A stretch of DNA of 64,000 nucleotides from JAICLK01 sp963742655 (GTDB taxonomy: Bacteria > Patescibacteriota > Saccharimonadia > Saccharimonadales > UBA4665): positions 424,312-488,311 of the forward strand of contig CAVUMM010000008.1 of assembly GCA_963742655.1 (NCBI GenBank), in the 5' to 3' direction. Positions 27,583-35,632 of this stretch are shown here, piece by piece (within the stretch, counting starts at the first letter, position 1; every line of letters starts with the position of its first letter). A program made the position numbers and the translations under genes. A model generated the notes under the pieces. That model ran no database searches and was not told the origin of the DNA. It saw only the letters and a list, made by a program, of their open reading frames with translations.

Positions 27583-28250
27583 TGGCTGTCGCAACGTACA
27601 CGAAATCCGGGGCAAAAGCCACTGTCGCCGCAAAGCTCGATAAGTCGATATTTGGTATAATCCCTGAAAATCATGAACTCTTAAAGTCCGCATACGTCGC
27701 CTACCTTGCAAATGGTCGCGAAAATTTAGCGGTCACCAAAAAGCGCGGCGAAGTTAGCGGAGGCGGCAAAAAGCCTTGGCGGCAAAAGGGAACAGGCCGA
27801 GCGCGAGTCGGCTCTAGCCGTAATCCAATCTGGCGCGGCGGCGGTATCGTTTTTGGTCCGAGCGGTAATGAAAATTACTCCAAGCGTATCAACGTCAAGG
27901 CAAAACGATTGGCAATCCGACAAGCATTGAGTCTTGGAGCTTCTGCAGACAAGATAATCGTGATCGAAGATATCGCACTGAAAGACCCGAAAACGTCAGA
28001 ACTGGTAAACTTACTTAAGAAAATCGGTACGATCAAAAACATACTCGTCGTCGTTGAAAAAAAGAACGAGAAACTTATCCGTGCAAGTGCAAATTTGCAA
28101 ACAGTTAAAGTAGTATCGGCGAGATATGTCAATGTCTACGACGTATTGAACGCCGATAAGATAGTCATAACAGGCGATGCTTTAAAGATTATAGCTGAAT
28201 GGCTTGGCGTTGAAGCGAGTGGTGCGAAGAAAACGGCGGACACGAAATGA
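27582..28250 (+). CDS. rplD: Ribosomal protein uL4
   Basis: Binds 23S rRNA with a long loop that lines the exit tunnel. 222 residues; the loop KKPWRQKGTGRARVGSSRNP and WRGGGIVFGP are diagnostic. The C-terminal domain ends with an Ala/Lys-rich tail (GVEASGAKKTADTK). In model bacteria L4 represses its own operon. Start overlaps rplC stop, and the rplW ATG overlaps its TGA. Confidence 0.96.
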   Translation: MAVATYTKSGAKATVAAKLDKSIFGIIPENHELLKSAYVAYLANGRENLAVTKKRGEVSGGGKKPWRQKGTGRARVGSSRNPIWRGGGIVFGPSGNENYSKRINVKAKRLAIRQALSLGASADKIIVIEDIALKDPKTSELVNLLKKIGTIKNILVVVEKKNEKLIRASANLQTVKVVSARYVNVYDVLNADKIVITGDALKIIAEWLGVEASGAKKTADTK

Positions 28251-28627
28251 GCAAATCGATGCTTCTTATTCCGCGAATGAGTGAAAAGGCTTACGGCGTA
28301 AGCCAATCGCTCAACACATACGTTTTTGATGTGCCTAAAGATGCCAACAAATTCACCGTCGCCCAAGCTGTCGGTGCACAATTTGACGTGTCGGTCGTTA
28401 ATGTAAATATCACCAACATCAGAGGTAAAGTCATCCGCTCATATCGCAAGCGAAGCCGAGCGATCAGCGGGCGTCAAAGCGACTTCAAGAAAGCATACGT
28501 TACTTTGAAAGAAGGTGACTCACTGCCACTATTTGCCGCCGTTGAAGAAGCCGAAGCTAAGAGCGAGAAGATATCTGAAGCTGCAGAAAAGGCAGCCGAA
28601 AAACGCGCCAAAAAGGAGAAAAAGTAA
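28247..28627 (+). CDS. rplW: Ribosomal protein uL23
   Basis: Exit-tunnel protein and docking site for trigger factor. 126 residues, longer than the usual 95-100 owing to a C-terminal Glu/Ala/Lys-rich extension (EAAEKAAEKRAKKEKK). The core shows PRMSEKAY, NTYVFDVPKDANKFTVAQAV and the RKRSRAISGRQSDFKKAYV strand. Overlaps both neighbours (ATGA at its start and TAATG at its end), which fits coupled translation. Confidence 0.94.
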   Translation: MSKSMLLIPRMSEKAYGVSQSLNTYVFDVPKDANKFTVAQAVGAQFDVSVVNVNITNIRGKVIRSYRKRSRAISGRQSDFKKAYVTLKEGDSLPLFAAVEEAEAKSEKISEAAEKAAEKRAKKEKK

Positions 28628-29481
28628 TGGCAATTAAAGCTTTCAGGCCAACTACTCCAGGCCAACGCGGCATGACGACGCAGGACACCAGTGCAATCAC
28701 TACTAAAAAGCCGGTTCGATCTTTAGTCGTCGTAAAGCGTCGCACGAATGGACGCAATAACCAGGGGCGTATTACCACCCGACATCGCGGCGGCGGTGCC
28801 CGCAGATTTTATCGATTGGTCGATTTCAATCTCGCCCCAGGCTTGACGGCTACTATTGAACATATCGAATACGACCCGAATCGCTCCGCCCGCATTGCTC
28901 GCATCAAAGAGTCGAACGGCACCTATCACTACATACTAGCGGCTGCCAATATGAAAGTCGGCCAGAAGATTCAAAGCGGCGAAGATGCCCCGATAGAAAC
29001 AGGCAATCGTCTGGCACTGAAAAATATACCTGTCGGAAGCGTAATTCACGCGATCGAATTACAGCCAGGGCGCGGAGCACAACTGGCACGAAGTGCTGGT
29101 AACAGCGCGCAACTGATGGCCAAAGAAAACCTGTACGCCCAAATTCGTTTGCCTAGCGGTGAAGTCCGCATGATTAACATCAACTGCACAGCTTCACTCG
29201 GAGTTGTCGGCAACGAACAGCACCAGAATATTAAGCTGGGAAAAGCCGGCCGGAAACGCCATATGGGCGTACGCCCGTCAGTTCGCGGAGTTGTCATGAA
29301 CGCCGTCGACCATCCGCATGGTGGTGGCGATGGCGGTCGTCATGGTGTAGGTGGCGGCAAGAATCACGGTGCCGCGCCAAAGACACCTTGGGGCCAAAAG
29401 ACTTTGGGCTATAAGACGCGCCGCCGTAAATCAACCACGAAGTTCATCATAAGAAGCCGTCACGAGGCGAAGAGGAAATAA
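28627..29481 (+). CDS. rplB: Ribosomal protein uL2
   Basis: Core 50S protein needed for peptidyl transfer and subunit association. 284 residues; GRITTRHRGGGARRFYRLVDF, GVVMNAVDHPHGGGDGGRH and the terminal KTRRRKSTTKFIIRSRHEAK are highly typical. The usual Glu of HPHGGGEG is Asp. One base separates its stop from rpsS. Confidence 0.97.
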   Translation: MAIKAFRPTTPGQRGMTTQDTSAITTKKPVRSLVVVKRRTNGRNNQGRITTRHRGGGARRFYRLVDFNLAPGLTATIEHIEYDPNRSARIARIKESNGTYHYILAAANMKVGQKIQSGEDAPIETGNRLALKNIPVGSVIHAIELQPGRGAQLARSAGNSAQLMAKENLYAQIRLPSGEVRMININCTASLGVVGNEQHQNIKLGKAGRKRHMGVRPSVRGVVMNAVDHPHGGGDGGRHGVGGGKNHGAAPKTPWGQKTLGYKTRRRKSTTKFIIRSRHEAKRK

Positions 29482-29482
29482 T

Positions 29483-29758
29483 ATGAGCCGATCACTGAAA
29501 AAAGGACCGTTTATCGATTCGAAACTGGCTAAGAAAGTCGCTGCTTTAAGTTCTGATGATCGCACGATCATTAAGACTTGGGCACGCGCTTCTACGGTGG
29601 CACCAGAATTCGTCGGCCGCACATTCGCAGTTCACAACGGCAAAGTACATGTGCCAGTGTTCGTCACCGAAAACATGGTCGGCCATAAGCTGGGTGAGTT
29701 TTCGCCAACACGCAAATTCCGCAGTCACGGCGGTAAATTAGCGAAAGGTAAGAAGTAG
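29483..29758 (+). CDS. rpsS: Ribosomal protein uS19
   Basis: Forms a 30S-head complex with S13. 91 residues with MSRSLKKGPFIDSKL, the signature FVGRTFAVHNGKVHVPVFVT, and GEFSPTRKFRSHG. Ordinary length and context. Confidence 0.97.
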   Translation: MSRSLKKGPFIDSKLAKKVAALSSDDRTIIKTWARASTVAPEFVGRTFAVHNGKVHVPVFVTENMVGHKLGEFSPTRKFRSHGGKLAKGKK

Positions 29759-29763
29759 GCAAT

Positions 29764-30144
29764 ATGGCTGTTCGAGCAATCGCAAAGGGAGTTCGCATGA
29801 GCCCGCGCAAAGTCGGCGTGGTGGCCGCTCTGGTGCGTGGTCGAAGCGTCGAAGACGCGCTTACAATTCTTGATTACACGCCTCGCCGATCGGCAACTGC
29901 CGTGCGCAAAGTAATTGCCAGCGCCAAAGCCAACGCGGAATACAACCACAATTATATAGCGGATTCCCTGCGAATTATTGAACTGAGTGTTACAGCCGGA
30001 CCGCGGTTAAAGCGATATCGACCAGCTGCGCATGGAAGAGCTTTACCGTTTGAACGCAAGACTTCGCACATACGTGTCGTTGTAGATGGTGAACAAAGAA
30101 TCGCCAAAAAACCCGCGAAAACTGCCGACAAGGAGAAAAAATAA
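29764..30144 (+). CDS. rplV: Ribosomal protein uL22
   Basis: Lines the polypeptide exit tunnel. 126 residues: AIAKGVRMSPRKVGVVAALV opens the family core and GPRLKRYRPAAHGRALPFER gives the tunnel hairpin. A short Lys-rich C-terminal tail (KPAKTADKEKK) extends beyond the usual end. TAATG overlap with rpsC. Confidence 0.96.
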   Translation: MAVRAIAKGVRMSPRKVGVVAALVRGRSVEDALTILDYTPRRSATAVRKVIASAKANAEYNHNYIADSLRIIELSVTAGPRLKRYRPAAHGRALPFERKTSHIRVVVDGEQRIAKKPAKTADKEKK

Positions 30145-30776
30145 TGGGCCAGAAAGTTAATCCGATCTCAATGCGCTTGCAAGTTAATAAGGACTGGCGC
30201 AGTAAATGGTTCGCTTCAAAGCGTGATTATGCCACGTACCTGAAGCGTGATTTGACCGTTCGACGCCTTATCCAGACGAAACTCGGCTCGCGCGCAGCCA
30301 TTAATAAGGTAGACATTGAACGTTCACCAAACCTGGTAACCGTCACGATCACCACCGCCAAAGCCGGTGTAGTGATTGGTCGAGGCGGTTCGGGCGCCCA
30401 AGAACTAAAGCGGGCAGTCGAAAAAATTTACGGCGTACCGACCCGTATCAATATTGAAGAGGTGAAAAAACCGGAACTGTACGCGAAACTCGTAGCCGAA
30501 AATATCGCCCACCAGCTTGAACGGCGTATCTCATTCCGTCGTGCCGTCAAATCCGCGGCCGCCGCGACCATGCGGGCTGGCGCTAAAGGAGTACGCATCG
30601 AGGTTGCCGGACGATTGAACGGTGCCGAAATGTCACGGCGTGAAAAAGAAGTCGCCGGTAGTGTGCCGTTGCATACGTTGCGCGCTGATATTGATTACGC
30701 CCAGGTCGATGCCCACACCGCAGGAGCCGGCATTGTCGGCGTAAAAGTCTGGATTTATAAAGGAGAGGTAGCGTAA
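30144..30776 (+). CDS. rpsC: Ribosomal protein uS3
   Basis: mRNA-entry protein of the 30S subunit. 210 residues with MGQKVNPISMRL, a KH domain (GVVIGRGGSGAQELKRAVEK) and the C-terminal GAKGVRIEVAGRLNGAEMSR. Good match throughout; no tail extension. Followed one base later by rplP. Confidence 0.97.
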   Translation: MGQKVNPISMRLQVNKDWRSKWFASKRDYATYLKRDLTVRRLIQTKLGSRAAINKVDIERSPNLVTVTITTAKAGVVIGRGGSGAQELKRAVEKIYGVPTRINIEEVKKPELYAKLVAENIAHQLERRISFRRAVKSAAAATMRAGAKGVRIEVAGRLNGAEMSRREKEVAGSVPLHTLRADIDYAQVDAHTAGAGIVGVKVWIYKGEVA

Positions 30777-30777
30777 G

Positions 30778-31197
30778 ATGTTACTCCCGAAGCGAACTAA
30801 ATTCCGCAAGGTCCGCAAAGGCCGGATTCGCGGTGTCGCAACCAGTGGCAATTATATTGCTTATGGCGAGTTCGCGCTGCAAGCTCAAGGCCATGATCGC
30901 ATAACTTCGCGTCAAATTGAGGCCGCTCGACAGGCAATGACCCGATACATCAAACGCGGTGGTAAAATCTGGATTCGAATATTTCCGCATACTCCAGTAA
31001 CCCGCAAGCCGCAAGATGTAAAGATGGGCAGCGGCAAGGGAAGCCCGGAATATTTTGCAGCGAAAGTCCGCCCGGGATTAATCCTGTTTGAAATGCAGGG
31101 AGTAACTGAAGAGGTGGCGCGTGAAGCTATGCGCCTGGCCGCACACAAATTACCCGTTAAGACGAAATTCTTGGTGCGAGAGGAGACTGGGAAATGA
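30778..31197 (+). CDS. rplP: Ribosomal protein uL16
   Basis: Helps position tRNA in the 50S A site. 139 residues; LLPKRTKFRKVRKGRIRG at the start and KMGSGKGSPEYFAAKVRPG in the middle are signature segments. Overlaps rpmC by four bases (ATGA). Confidence 0.97.
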   Translation: MLLPKRTKFRKVRKGRIRGVATSGNYIAYGEFALQAQGHDRITSRQIEAARQAMTRYIKRGGKIWIRIFPHTPVTRKPQDVKMGSGKGSPEYFAAKVRPGLILFEMQGVTEEVAREAMRLAAHKLPVKTKFLVREETGK

Positions 31198-31394
31198 AAG
31201 TTATTGAGATTCGAAAGCTCTCAACCGAAGATCTCACATCGCAAACCTTTAAACTGCGTGAGGAAATCGCCGAATTACGCCGAAGGGTTCGCCTTGGCGA
31301 AATCCAAAACGTTCGTTTGGTACGCGCTAAGCGCAAGGATCTCGCACGAATGCTAACAGTGCTTGGTGAACAACTGACGAAGGAGATACAGTAA
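31194..31394 (+). CDS. rpmC: Ribosomal protein uL29
   Basis: Small two-helix protein beside L23 at the tunnel exit. 66 residues, MKVIEIRKLSTEDLTSQTFK then RRVRLGEIQNVRLVRAKRKD, of family length. Overlaps both rplP and rpsQ. Confidence 0.94.
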   Translation: MKVIEIRKLSTEDLTSQTFKLREEIAELRRRVRLGEIQNVRLVRAKRKDLARMLTVLGEQLTKEIQ

Positions 31395-31708
31395 TGGCCA
31401 GAACGATTACCGGGATCGTGAGCTCAAAGAAGACCGACAAGACGATTGTTGTAACTGAACATGTTCGTTTAACGCACCCATTGTACCGAAAGCAATACAC
31501 AGTGACGAAGAGATTCATGGCGCATGATGAAAAGAATGAGGCCAAAGAAGGTGATAAGGTCGTAATCGTAGAGACACGCCCAATAAGTGCCCGAAAACAT
31601 TTTATGCTGCAGAATATCGTGCAGAAAGCGGGCGTAAAACACGTTGAGTCAGAGAACCCGCTCGAAGAACTTGAAGCCAAACCGGATCAAAAGGAAAAAG
31701 CGAAATGA
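31394..31708 (+). CDS. rpsQ: Ribosomal protein uS17
   Basis: OB-fold 16S rRNA binder. 104 residues: GIVSSKKTDKTIVVTEHVRL, the central RKQYTVTKRFMAHDEKNEAK, and GDKVVIVETRPIS. A charged tail (ENPLEELEAKPDQKEKAK) makes it longer than the typical 85. Overlaps rplN by four bases. Confidence 0.96.
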   Translation: MARTITGIVSSKKTDKTIVVTEHVRLTHPLYRKQYTVTKRFMAHDEKNEAKEGDKVVIVETRPISARKHFMLQNIVQKAGVKHVESENPLEELEAKPDQKEKAK

Positions 31709-32073
31709 TCCAGCAAGAATCACGACTATTTGTATGCGACAATAGTGGAGCTAAAGAAATTCTATGTATCCGCGTGCTTGGCGGCACTGGTCGTCGATAC
31801 GCTCGCGCCGGTGACATTATTGTCGCTACGGTGAAGGATGCTAGCCCGAACGGTACGGTAAAGAAAAAGAGCGTCGTGAGAGCAGTAGTCGTTCGCACCC
31901 GTGACACGATCCGTCGTCGCGATGGGTCAACTATAAAGTTCGACGATAATGCGGCGGTAATAATTGGTGATGACAAGCTGCCTCGAGGTACACGCATTTT
32001 CGGGCCAGTTCCACGCGAACTACGCGAGCGCGGCTATGCTAAGATCATCTCACTTGCCCCGGAGGTACTTTAG
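31705..32073 (+). CDS. rplN: Ribosomal protein uL14
   Basis: Subunit-interface protein of the 50S. 122 residues, exact family length, with SRLFVCDNSGAKEILCIRVL and GDIIVATVKDASPNGTVKKK. Two cysteines remain here, unlike the cysteine-poor neighbours. The rplX ATG follows its stop directly. Confidence 0.97.
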   Translation: MIQQESRLFVCDNSGAKEILCIRVLGGTGRRYARAGDIIVATVKDASPNGTVKKKSVVRAVVVRTRDTIRRRDGSTIKFDDNAAVIIGDDKLPRGTRIFGPVPRELRERGYAKIISLAPEVL

Positions 32074-32424
32074 ATGAAATCTGCATCTGACTATCCGAAA
32101 ATCTACAAGATTCGCATTAAGAAAGGCGACACCGTGATGGTTCGCACCGGCAAGTACCGCGGACAAAGCGGTAAAGTGATCGCCGTTCACCCGTCTGAAA
32201 ACAAGGTTACCGTTGAAGGCATAAACATCGTCAAAAAGCATTTGAAGCCTAATCGCGCATACCCGCAAGGTGGCATCGTAGAAATTACAAAACCAATGTG
32301 GGTCAGTAAGGTTGGCATTCTGGAGCCAGGTACGAAATTGCCAAGCCGCATCGGTTTTAAAGTTGAAAAAGACGGCAAGAAATCACGCATCTACAAGCGC
32401 AGCGGCAAGGAAGTGAAATCATGA
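32074..32424 (+). CDS. rplX: Ribosomal protein uL24
   Basis: Assembly-initiator protein of the 50S. 116 residues with the KOW motif (KKGDTVMVRTGKYRGQSGKV) and VEGINIVKKHLKPN. Ends with a RIYKRSGKEVKS tail. Overlaps rplE by four bases. Confidence 0.95.
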   Translation: MKSASDYPKIYKIRIKKGDTVMVRTGKYRGQSGKVIAVHPSENKVTVEGINIVKKHLKPNRAYPQGGIVEITKPMWVSKVGILEPGTKLPSRIGFKVEKDGKKSRIYKRSGKEVKS

Positions 32425-33023
32425 GTGATATTACCAAAACAACATCCAGGACTAAGAAAGTGTCTACGAGCACATCCGCTAGATTAAAGGTTGCCTACCA
32501 AGGTACGATTAAGACTGAGCTTCAGAAAGAACTTGGTCTGAAAAACATCCACCAGGTGCCGCGTCTTGAAAAAATCGTCGTAAATGCCGGACTTGGCCGA
32601 GCCAAGGACGATAAGAAACTCATAGAAGTTGCGACCAATACGCTCCGCAAAATTACCGGGCAACAACCGATTCAAACGACCGCCAGAATGTCCATTGCAG
32701 CATTCAAACTCCGCGAAGGCAATAAGGTTGGCCTGAAAGTAACGCTCCGCGGCGAGCGAATGTATGAGTTTATGGACAGAGTCATTAGCATAGTCTTGCC
32801 GCGACTTCGTGATTTCCACGGGGTGAACCCAAAGAGTTTCGATAAGTCCGGCAACTACGCGATCGGTTTCACAGACCAATCAGTTTTTCCGGAATTAAGC
32901 TTTGAAGAGACCACAACTTTGCATGGTTTGCAAGTGGTATTTGTGATTAAGGCGGTCGAACCGGCACATGCACGTGCATTACTCGAAAAGTTCGGATTGC
33001 CATACGAAAAGGAGCATAAGTAA
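32421..33023 (+). CDS. rplE: Ribosomal protein uL5
   Basis: Binds 5S rRNA and contacts P-site tRNA. 200 residues: an N-terminal Thr/Lys/Ser-rich extension of about 20 residues, then HQVPRLEKIVVNAGLG, LREGNKVGLKVTLRGERMYE and DQSVFPELSFEE. Its TAA overlaps the next ATG by one base, which couples the unusual 85-codon ORF to it. Confidence 0.96.
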   Translation: MSDITKTTSRTKKVSTSTSARLKVAYQGTIKTELQKELGLKNIHQVPRLEKIVVNAGLGRAKDDKKLIEVATNTLRKITGQQPIQTTARMSIAAFKLREGNKVGLKVTLRGERMYEFMDRVISIVLPRLRDFHGVNPKSFDKSGNYAIGFTDQSVFPELSFEETTTLHGLQVVFVIKAVEPAHARALLEKFGLPYEKEHK

Positions 33024-33280
33024 TGGGTGAATTAAATAAAGTAGGTTTGAGTGACTTGGATTTAGCTGGTGATCTTTATTTGGATTTTAGAGGCCCGGAC
33101 GCTACGATCGGGAAATCGCAAGCCGGCGCATCTACGGTCCACAGAGAATTTGTCGGGACTGAAGATTTATACATATATATGGCACTCCCTGGGATTGTGA
33201 TAGACCCAGCTGCCGATACCGGATATCAAGTAAGTGATGGATTGCCTGTAGACGATACGCATGGAGGTGAAAATGGCTAG
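33023..33280 (+). CDS. Unknown acidic 85-residue protein inside the spc operon
   Basis: I do not recognise this ORF, which occupies the L5-S14 junction, normally empty in bacteria. It overlaps the rplE stop by one base (TAATG) and runs 8 bases past the rpsN ATG, the same tight coupling used by the true genes around it. The protein is strongly acidic (many Asp, few basic residues), with DLDLAGDLYLDFRGPDATIG and EDLYIYMALPGIVIDPAADT; it lacks the basic character of ribosomal proteins. The rpsN ribosome-binding site GGAGGTGAAA lies within its last codons. It may be an operon-borne regulator, chaperone or lineage-specific factor; function is unknown. Confidence 0.65.
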   Translation: MGELNKVGLSDLDLAGDLYLDFRGPDATIGKSQAGASTVHREFVGTEDLYIYMALPGIVIDPAADTGYQVSDGLPVDDTHGGENG

Positions 33281-33542
33281 GAAATCAAATATCGCACGAG
33301 ATCAGAAGCGCCAGAAAATGATTCGCCAATATGCCGCCAAACGGGCTGAATTGAAGGCAATGGGGGACTACGAAGGTTTGGCTAAATTGCCCCGTAATTC
33401 ATCACCGACCCGCTGGAAGAACCGATGTGTCGAGACTGGACGTCCGCACGCTTATATGCGTACTTTTGGCTTGTCCCGAATTTCATTCCGCGAACATGCG
33501 TCAAAGGGTGAAATTCCCGGTGTAACAAAATCGAGTTGGTAG
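33273..33542 (+). CDS. rpsN: Ribosomal protein uS14, zinc-free form
   Basis: 30S-head protein. I start at ATG 33273 (MARKSNIARDQKRQKMIRQY), ten bases after GGAGG, not at the upstream in-frame ATG 33261. The 89-residue length and the absence of two CxxC pairs mark the longer, zinc-independent type; only one cysteine (NRCVETGRPHAY) is present. The C-terminal SRISFREHASKGEIPGVTKSSW is canonical. Confidence 0.96.
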   Translation: MARKSNIARDQKRQKMIRQYAAKRAELKAMGDYEGLAKLPRNSSPTRWKNRCVETGRPHAYMRTFGLSRISFREHASKGEIPGVTKSSW

Positions 33543-33557
33543 AAAGGAGCCCGTAAT

Positions 33558-33956
33558 ATGATGACAACAACTGACCCAATCGCAGACATGCTGGCTCGTA
33601 TTCGCAACGCGATCGGTGCTAATAAAAACGAAGTACGCATGCCGCATTCGAATATCAAAGAAGCCGTCGCGCGTTTATTGCAAGAAAATAATTTTGTATC
33701 GCACGTTCGGTCAGAAGGTAGCGGTATTGAAAAATCATTAACCATTACCATTCATGGGATAGACGAAAACGCACATATCACTGAAATTACCCGTATGAGC
33801 AAGCCGGGTCGACGCCACTATGTCGGTTCTAAAGAAATTCCCGTCGTGAAACGCGGGCGCGGCATGGTTATCGTCTCAACTTCTAAAGGCGTCATGACAG
33901 GTGATGCTGCTCGCGAAGCCCGTGTTGGCGGTGAATTAATTTGCAAGGTCTATTAA
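33558..33956 (+). CDS. rpsH: Ribosomal protein uS8
   Basis: Central-domain 16S rRNA binder and, in E. coli, repressor of the spc operon. 132 residues with DPIADMLARIRNAIGANKNE and the C-terminal GMVIVSTSKGVMTGDAAREA. AAAGGAG lies 9 bases before ATG 33558; ATG 33561 would also serve. The 111 bases after it, before rplF, are an unusual repeat-rich spacer. Confidence 0.96.
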   Translation: MMTTTDPIADMLARIRNAIGANKNEVRMPHSNIKEAVARLLQENNFVSHVRSEGSGIEKSLTITIHGIDENAHITEITRMSKPGRRHYVGSKEIPVVKRGRGMVIVSTSKGVMTGDAAREARVGGELICKVY

Positions 33957-33960
33957 GAAA

Positions 33961-34049
33961 GGTAGATGGAATATGGTAGATGGAATATGGCAAAAAAGAC
34001 AAGCGCGAAACGCTTGTGCCAGCTACTATCTACTAACTTCTAACTACTG
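33961..34049. repeat. Foldback repeat in the rpsH-rplF spacer
   Basis: Two perfect tandem copies of GGTAGATGGAATAT (33961-33974 and 33975-33988), then a hairpin ACAAGCG/CGCTTGT (33999-34017), flanked by TGGCA/TGCCA and by GTAGAT/ATCTAC, so the whole element can fold back. Its right end (CTACTATCTACTAACTTC) is similar, as reverse complement, to a repeat at 57100-57131. It looks like a small dispersed REP-like element within an essential operon. Confidence 0.65.
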
Positions 34050-34067
34050 TTTAACGGAGTTAAACTA

Positions 34068-34607
34068 ATGAGTCGAATAGGAAAACTGCCGATCAAGATC
34101 CCCAGCGGCGTGACAATCACTGTCGACACTGATAATATTACGGTCGCGGGGCCTAAAGGCACGCTGAAACAATTCACGGTGCCAGGTATATCTGTTGCAC
34201 AAGAGGATGATGTACTAAAAGTCACACGCGTTAATGATGAACCGCAAAATCGAGCTAAGCATGGATTGATGCGCGCACTTTTGAACAACATGGTAGTCGG
34301 TGTAAGCCAGGGCTTTAGCAAAAAGCTCGAAATTAACGGAGTGGGTTATCGTGTTGCGCTTCAGGGCAGCAACCTAAAGTTTAATCTTGGTTTTTCGCAT
34401 GATGTCATGTATGCGCTGCCCCCGGAGATAACTGCCGCAGTTGAACAGAATACAATAACAATCACCGGCATTAGCAAGCAGCAAGTCGGGCAGGTTGCAG
34501 CCGAAATCCGCGCGCTCAAGAAACCCGAACCATACAAGGGCAAGGGGATCAAATACGTCGGGGAACGAATTATCCGAAAATCCGGTAAATCTGGTAAGGA
34601 AAAATAG
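34068..34607 (+). CDS. rplF: Ribosomal protein uL6
   Basis: 50S protein by the factor-binding site. 179 residues with SRIGKLPIKIPSGVTITV, the duplicated fold, and the family end PEPYKGKGIKYVGERIIRKS. An ACGGAG ribosome-binding site lies after the repeat spacer. Two bases separate its stop from the rplR ATG. Confidence 0.97.
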   Translation: MSRIGKLPIKIPSGVTITVDTDNITVAGPKGTLKQFTVPGISVAQEDDVLKVTRVNDEPQNRAKHGLMRALLNNMVVGVSQGFSKKLEINGVGYRVALQGSNLKFNLGFSHDVMYALPPEITAAVEQNTITITGISKQQVGQVAAEIRALKKPEPYKGKGIKYVGERIIRKSGKSGKEK

Positions 34608-34608
34608 C

Positions 34609-34962
34609 ATGGGATTTATAGCACAAAAATTAGCACGTCGATTGCAGCGCGAAGCTCGCACTCGTTCAACAATTAACGGTACCGCCGAGCGACCGCGCCT
34701 CAGCGTGTTTGTTAGCAACAGGCATATCAGCGCTCAGCTTATAGATGACGGCAGCCATCACACACTGGCTTACGCAACGACGGTCGGACAAAAAGTTGAA
34801 GGCTCAATGATCGAAAGAGCTGGTTGGATTGGCACTGAAATCGGCAAGAAAGCGAAAGCCGCAAAAATCAAACATGTCGTGTTTGATAGGGGCGGCAAAT
34901 TGTATCACGGACGAGTCGCGGCATTAGCAGATGCCGCTCGTAAAGCAGGATTGGAGTTCTAA
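34609..34962 (+). CDS. rplR: Ribosomal protein uL18
   Basis: Binds 5S rRNA. I start at ATG 34609 (MGFIAQKLARRLQREARTRS), giving 117 residues, the family norm; a longer frame begins inside rplF and is not credible. ERPRLSVFVSNRHISAQLID and FDRGGKLYHGRVAALADAAR are diagnostic. Confidence 0.96.
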   Translation: MGFIAQKLARRLQREARTRSTINGTAERPRLSVFVSNRHISAQLIDDGSHHTLAYATTVGQKVEGSMIERAGWIGTEIGKKAKAAKIKHVVFDRGGKLYHGRVAALADAARKAGLEF

Positions 34963-34963
34963 C

Positions 34964-35632
34964 ATGCCTATTACACCACAAAAGGATAATCGTGCTCGGC
35001 GACAAATTGAATTGCCGGAAGAAAAGCAATTTGATGAACGAACCCTACATATTGATCGTGTGGCACGTGTCGTAAGAGGCGGCCGCAGATTCCGCTTCCG
35101 TGCCCTCGTCGTTGTCGGAGACCGTAAAAATCGTGTCGGCATTGGCAGCTCCAAAGGTGCCGATGTAACCGCGGCAGTCACCAAAGCGACTGACGTAGCA
35201 AAAAAACATATGGTTAGCGTTGCGCTGTATAAAGGTACGTTGCCGCATGAAGCAGAGTTCAAGGTGAGCGGTGCTCATATCCTGATTAAGCCGGCCAGCC
35301 CGGGAACCGGTCTGATTGCGGGCGGTGTCGTTCGAACCGTGCTCGAAGTAGCCGGCGTTCATAACGCACTGAGCAAATCGCTTGGTTCCTCGAACAAAAC
35401 GAACACTGCCTATGCGACGGTCGGTGCACTGCAAAGTATCCAGCCCGCCAAGAACTGGATCATGAGACCAAAATCCAACAAGCCTAAGACATCCAAACCG
35501 ACGACCGAACAGAGTAAACAAAATGTTTCCAATGATCCAGTTGCGTCGGCAAAACCAGCGATAAATTCAAGTAAGAAGTTGCCATCTAAAAAGACAACAT
35601 CAAAGAACACGCCTAAGGAGAAGAAGTCATGA
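34964..35632 (+). CDS. rpsE: Ribosomal protein uS5 with a long basic tail
   Basis: Decoding-fidelity protein of the 30S. Start ATG 34964 is one base after the rplR stop. 222 residues: the N-terminal double-stranded-RNA-binding-like domain (RVVRGGRRFRFRALVVVGDR, VGIGSSKGADV) and the C-terminal domain (GTGLIAGGVVRTVLEVAGV) are normal, but about 55 extra C-terminal residues are rich in Lys, Ser, Thr and Asn (SKKLPSKKTTSKNTPKEKKS). Such tails recur on L23, S17, L17 and L22 here. rpmD (L30) is missing between this gene and rplO. Confidence 0.96.
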   Translation: MPITPQKDNRARRQIELPEEKQFDERTLHIDRVARVVRGGRRFRFRALVVVGDRKNRVGIGSSKGADVTAAVTKATDVAKKHMVSVALYKGTLPHEAEFKVSGAHILIKPASPGTGLIAGGVVRTVLEVAGVHNALSKSLGSSNKTNTAYATVGALQSIQPAKNWIMRPKSNKPKTSKPTTEQSKQNVSNDPVASAKPAINSSKKLPSKKTTSKNTPKEKKS

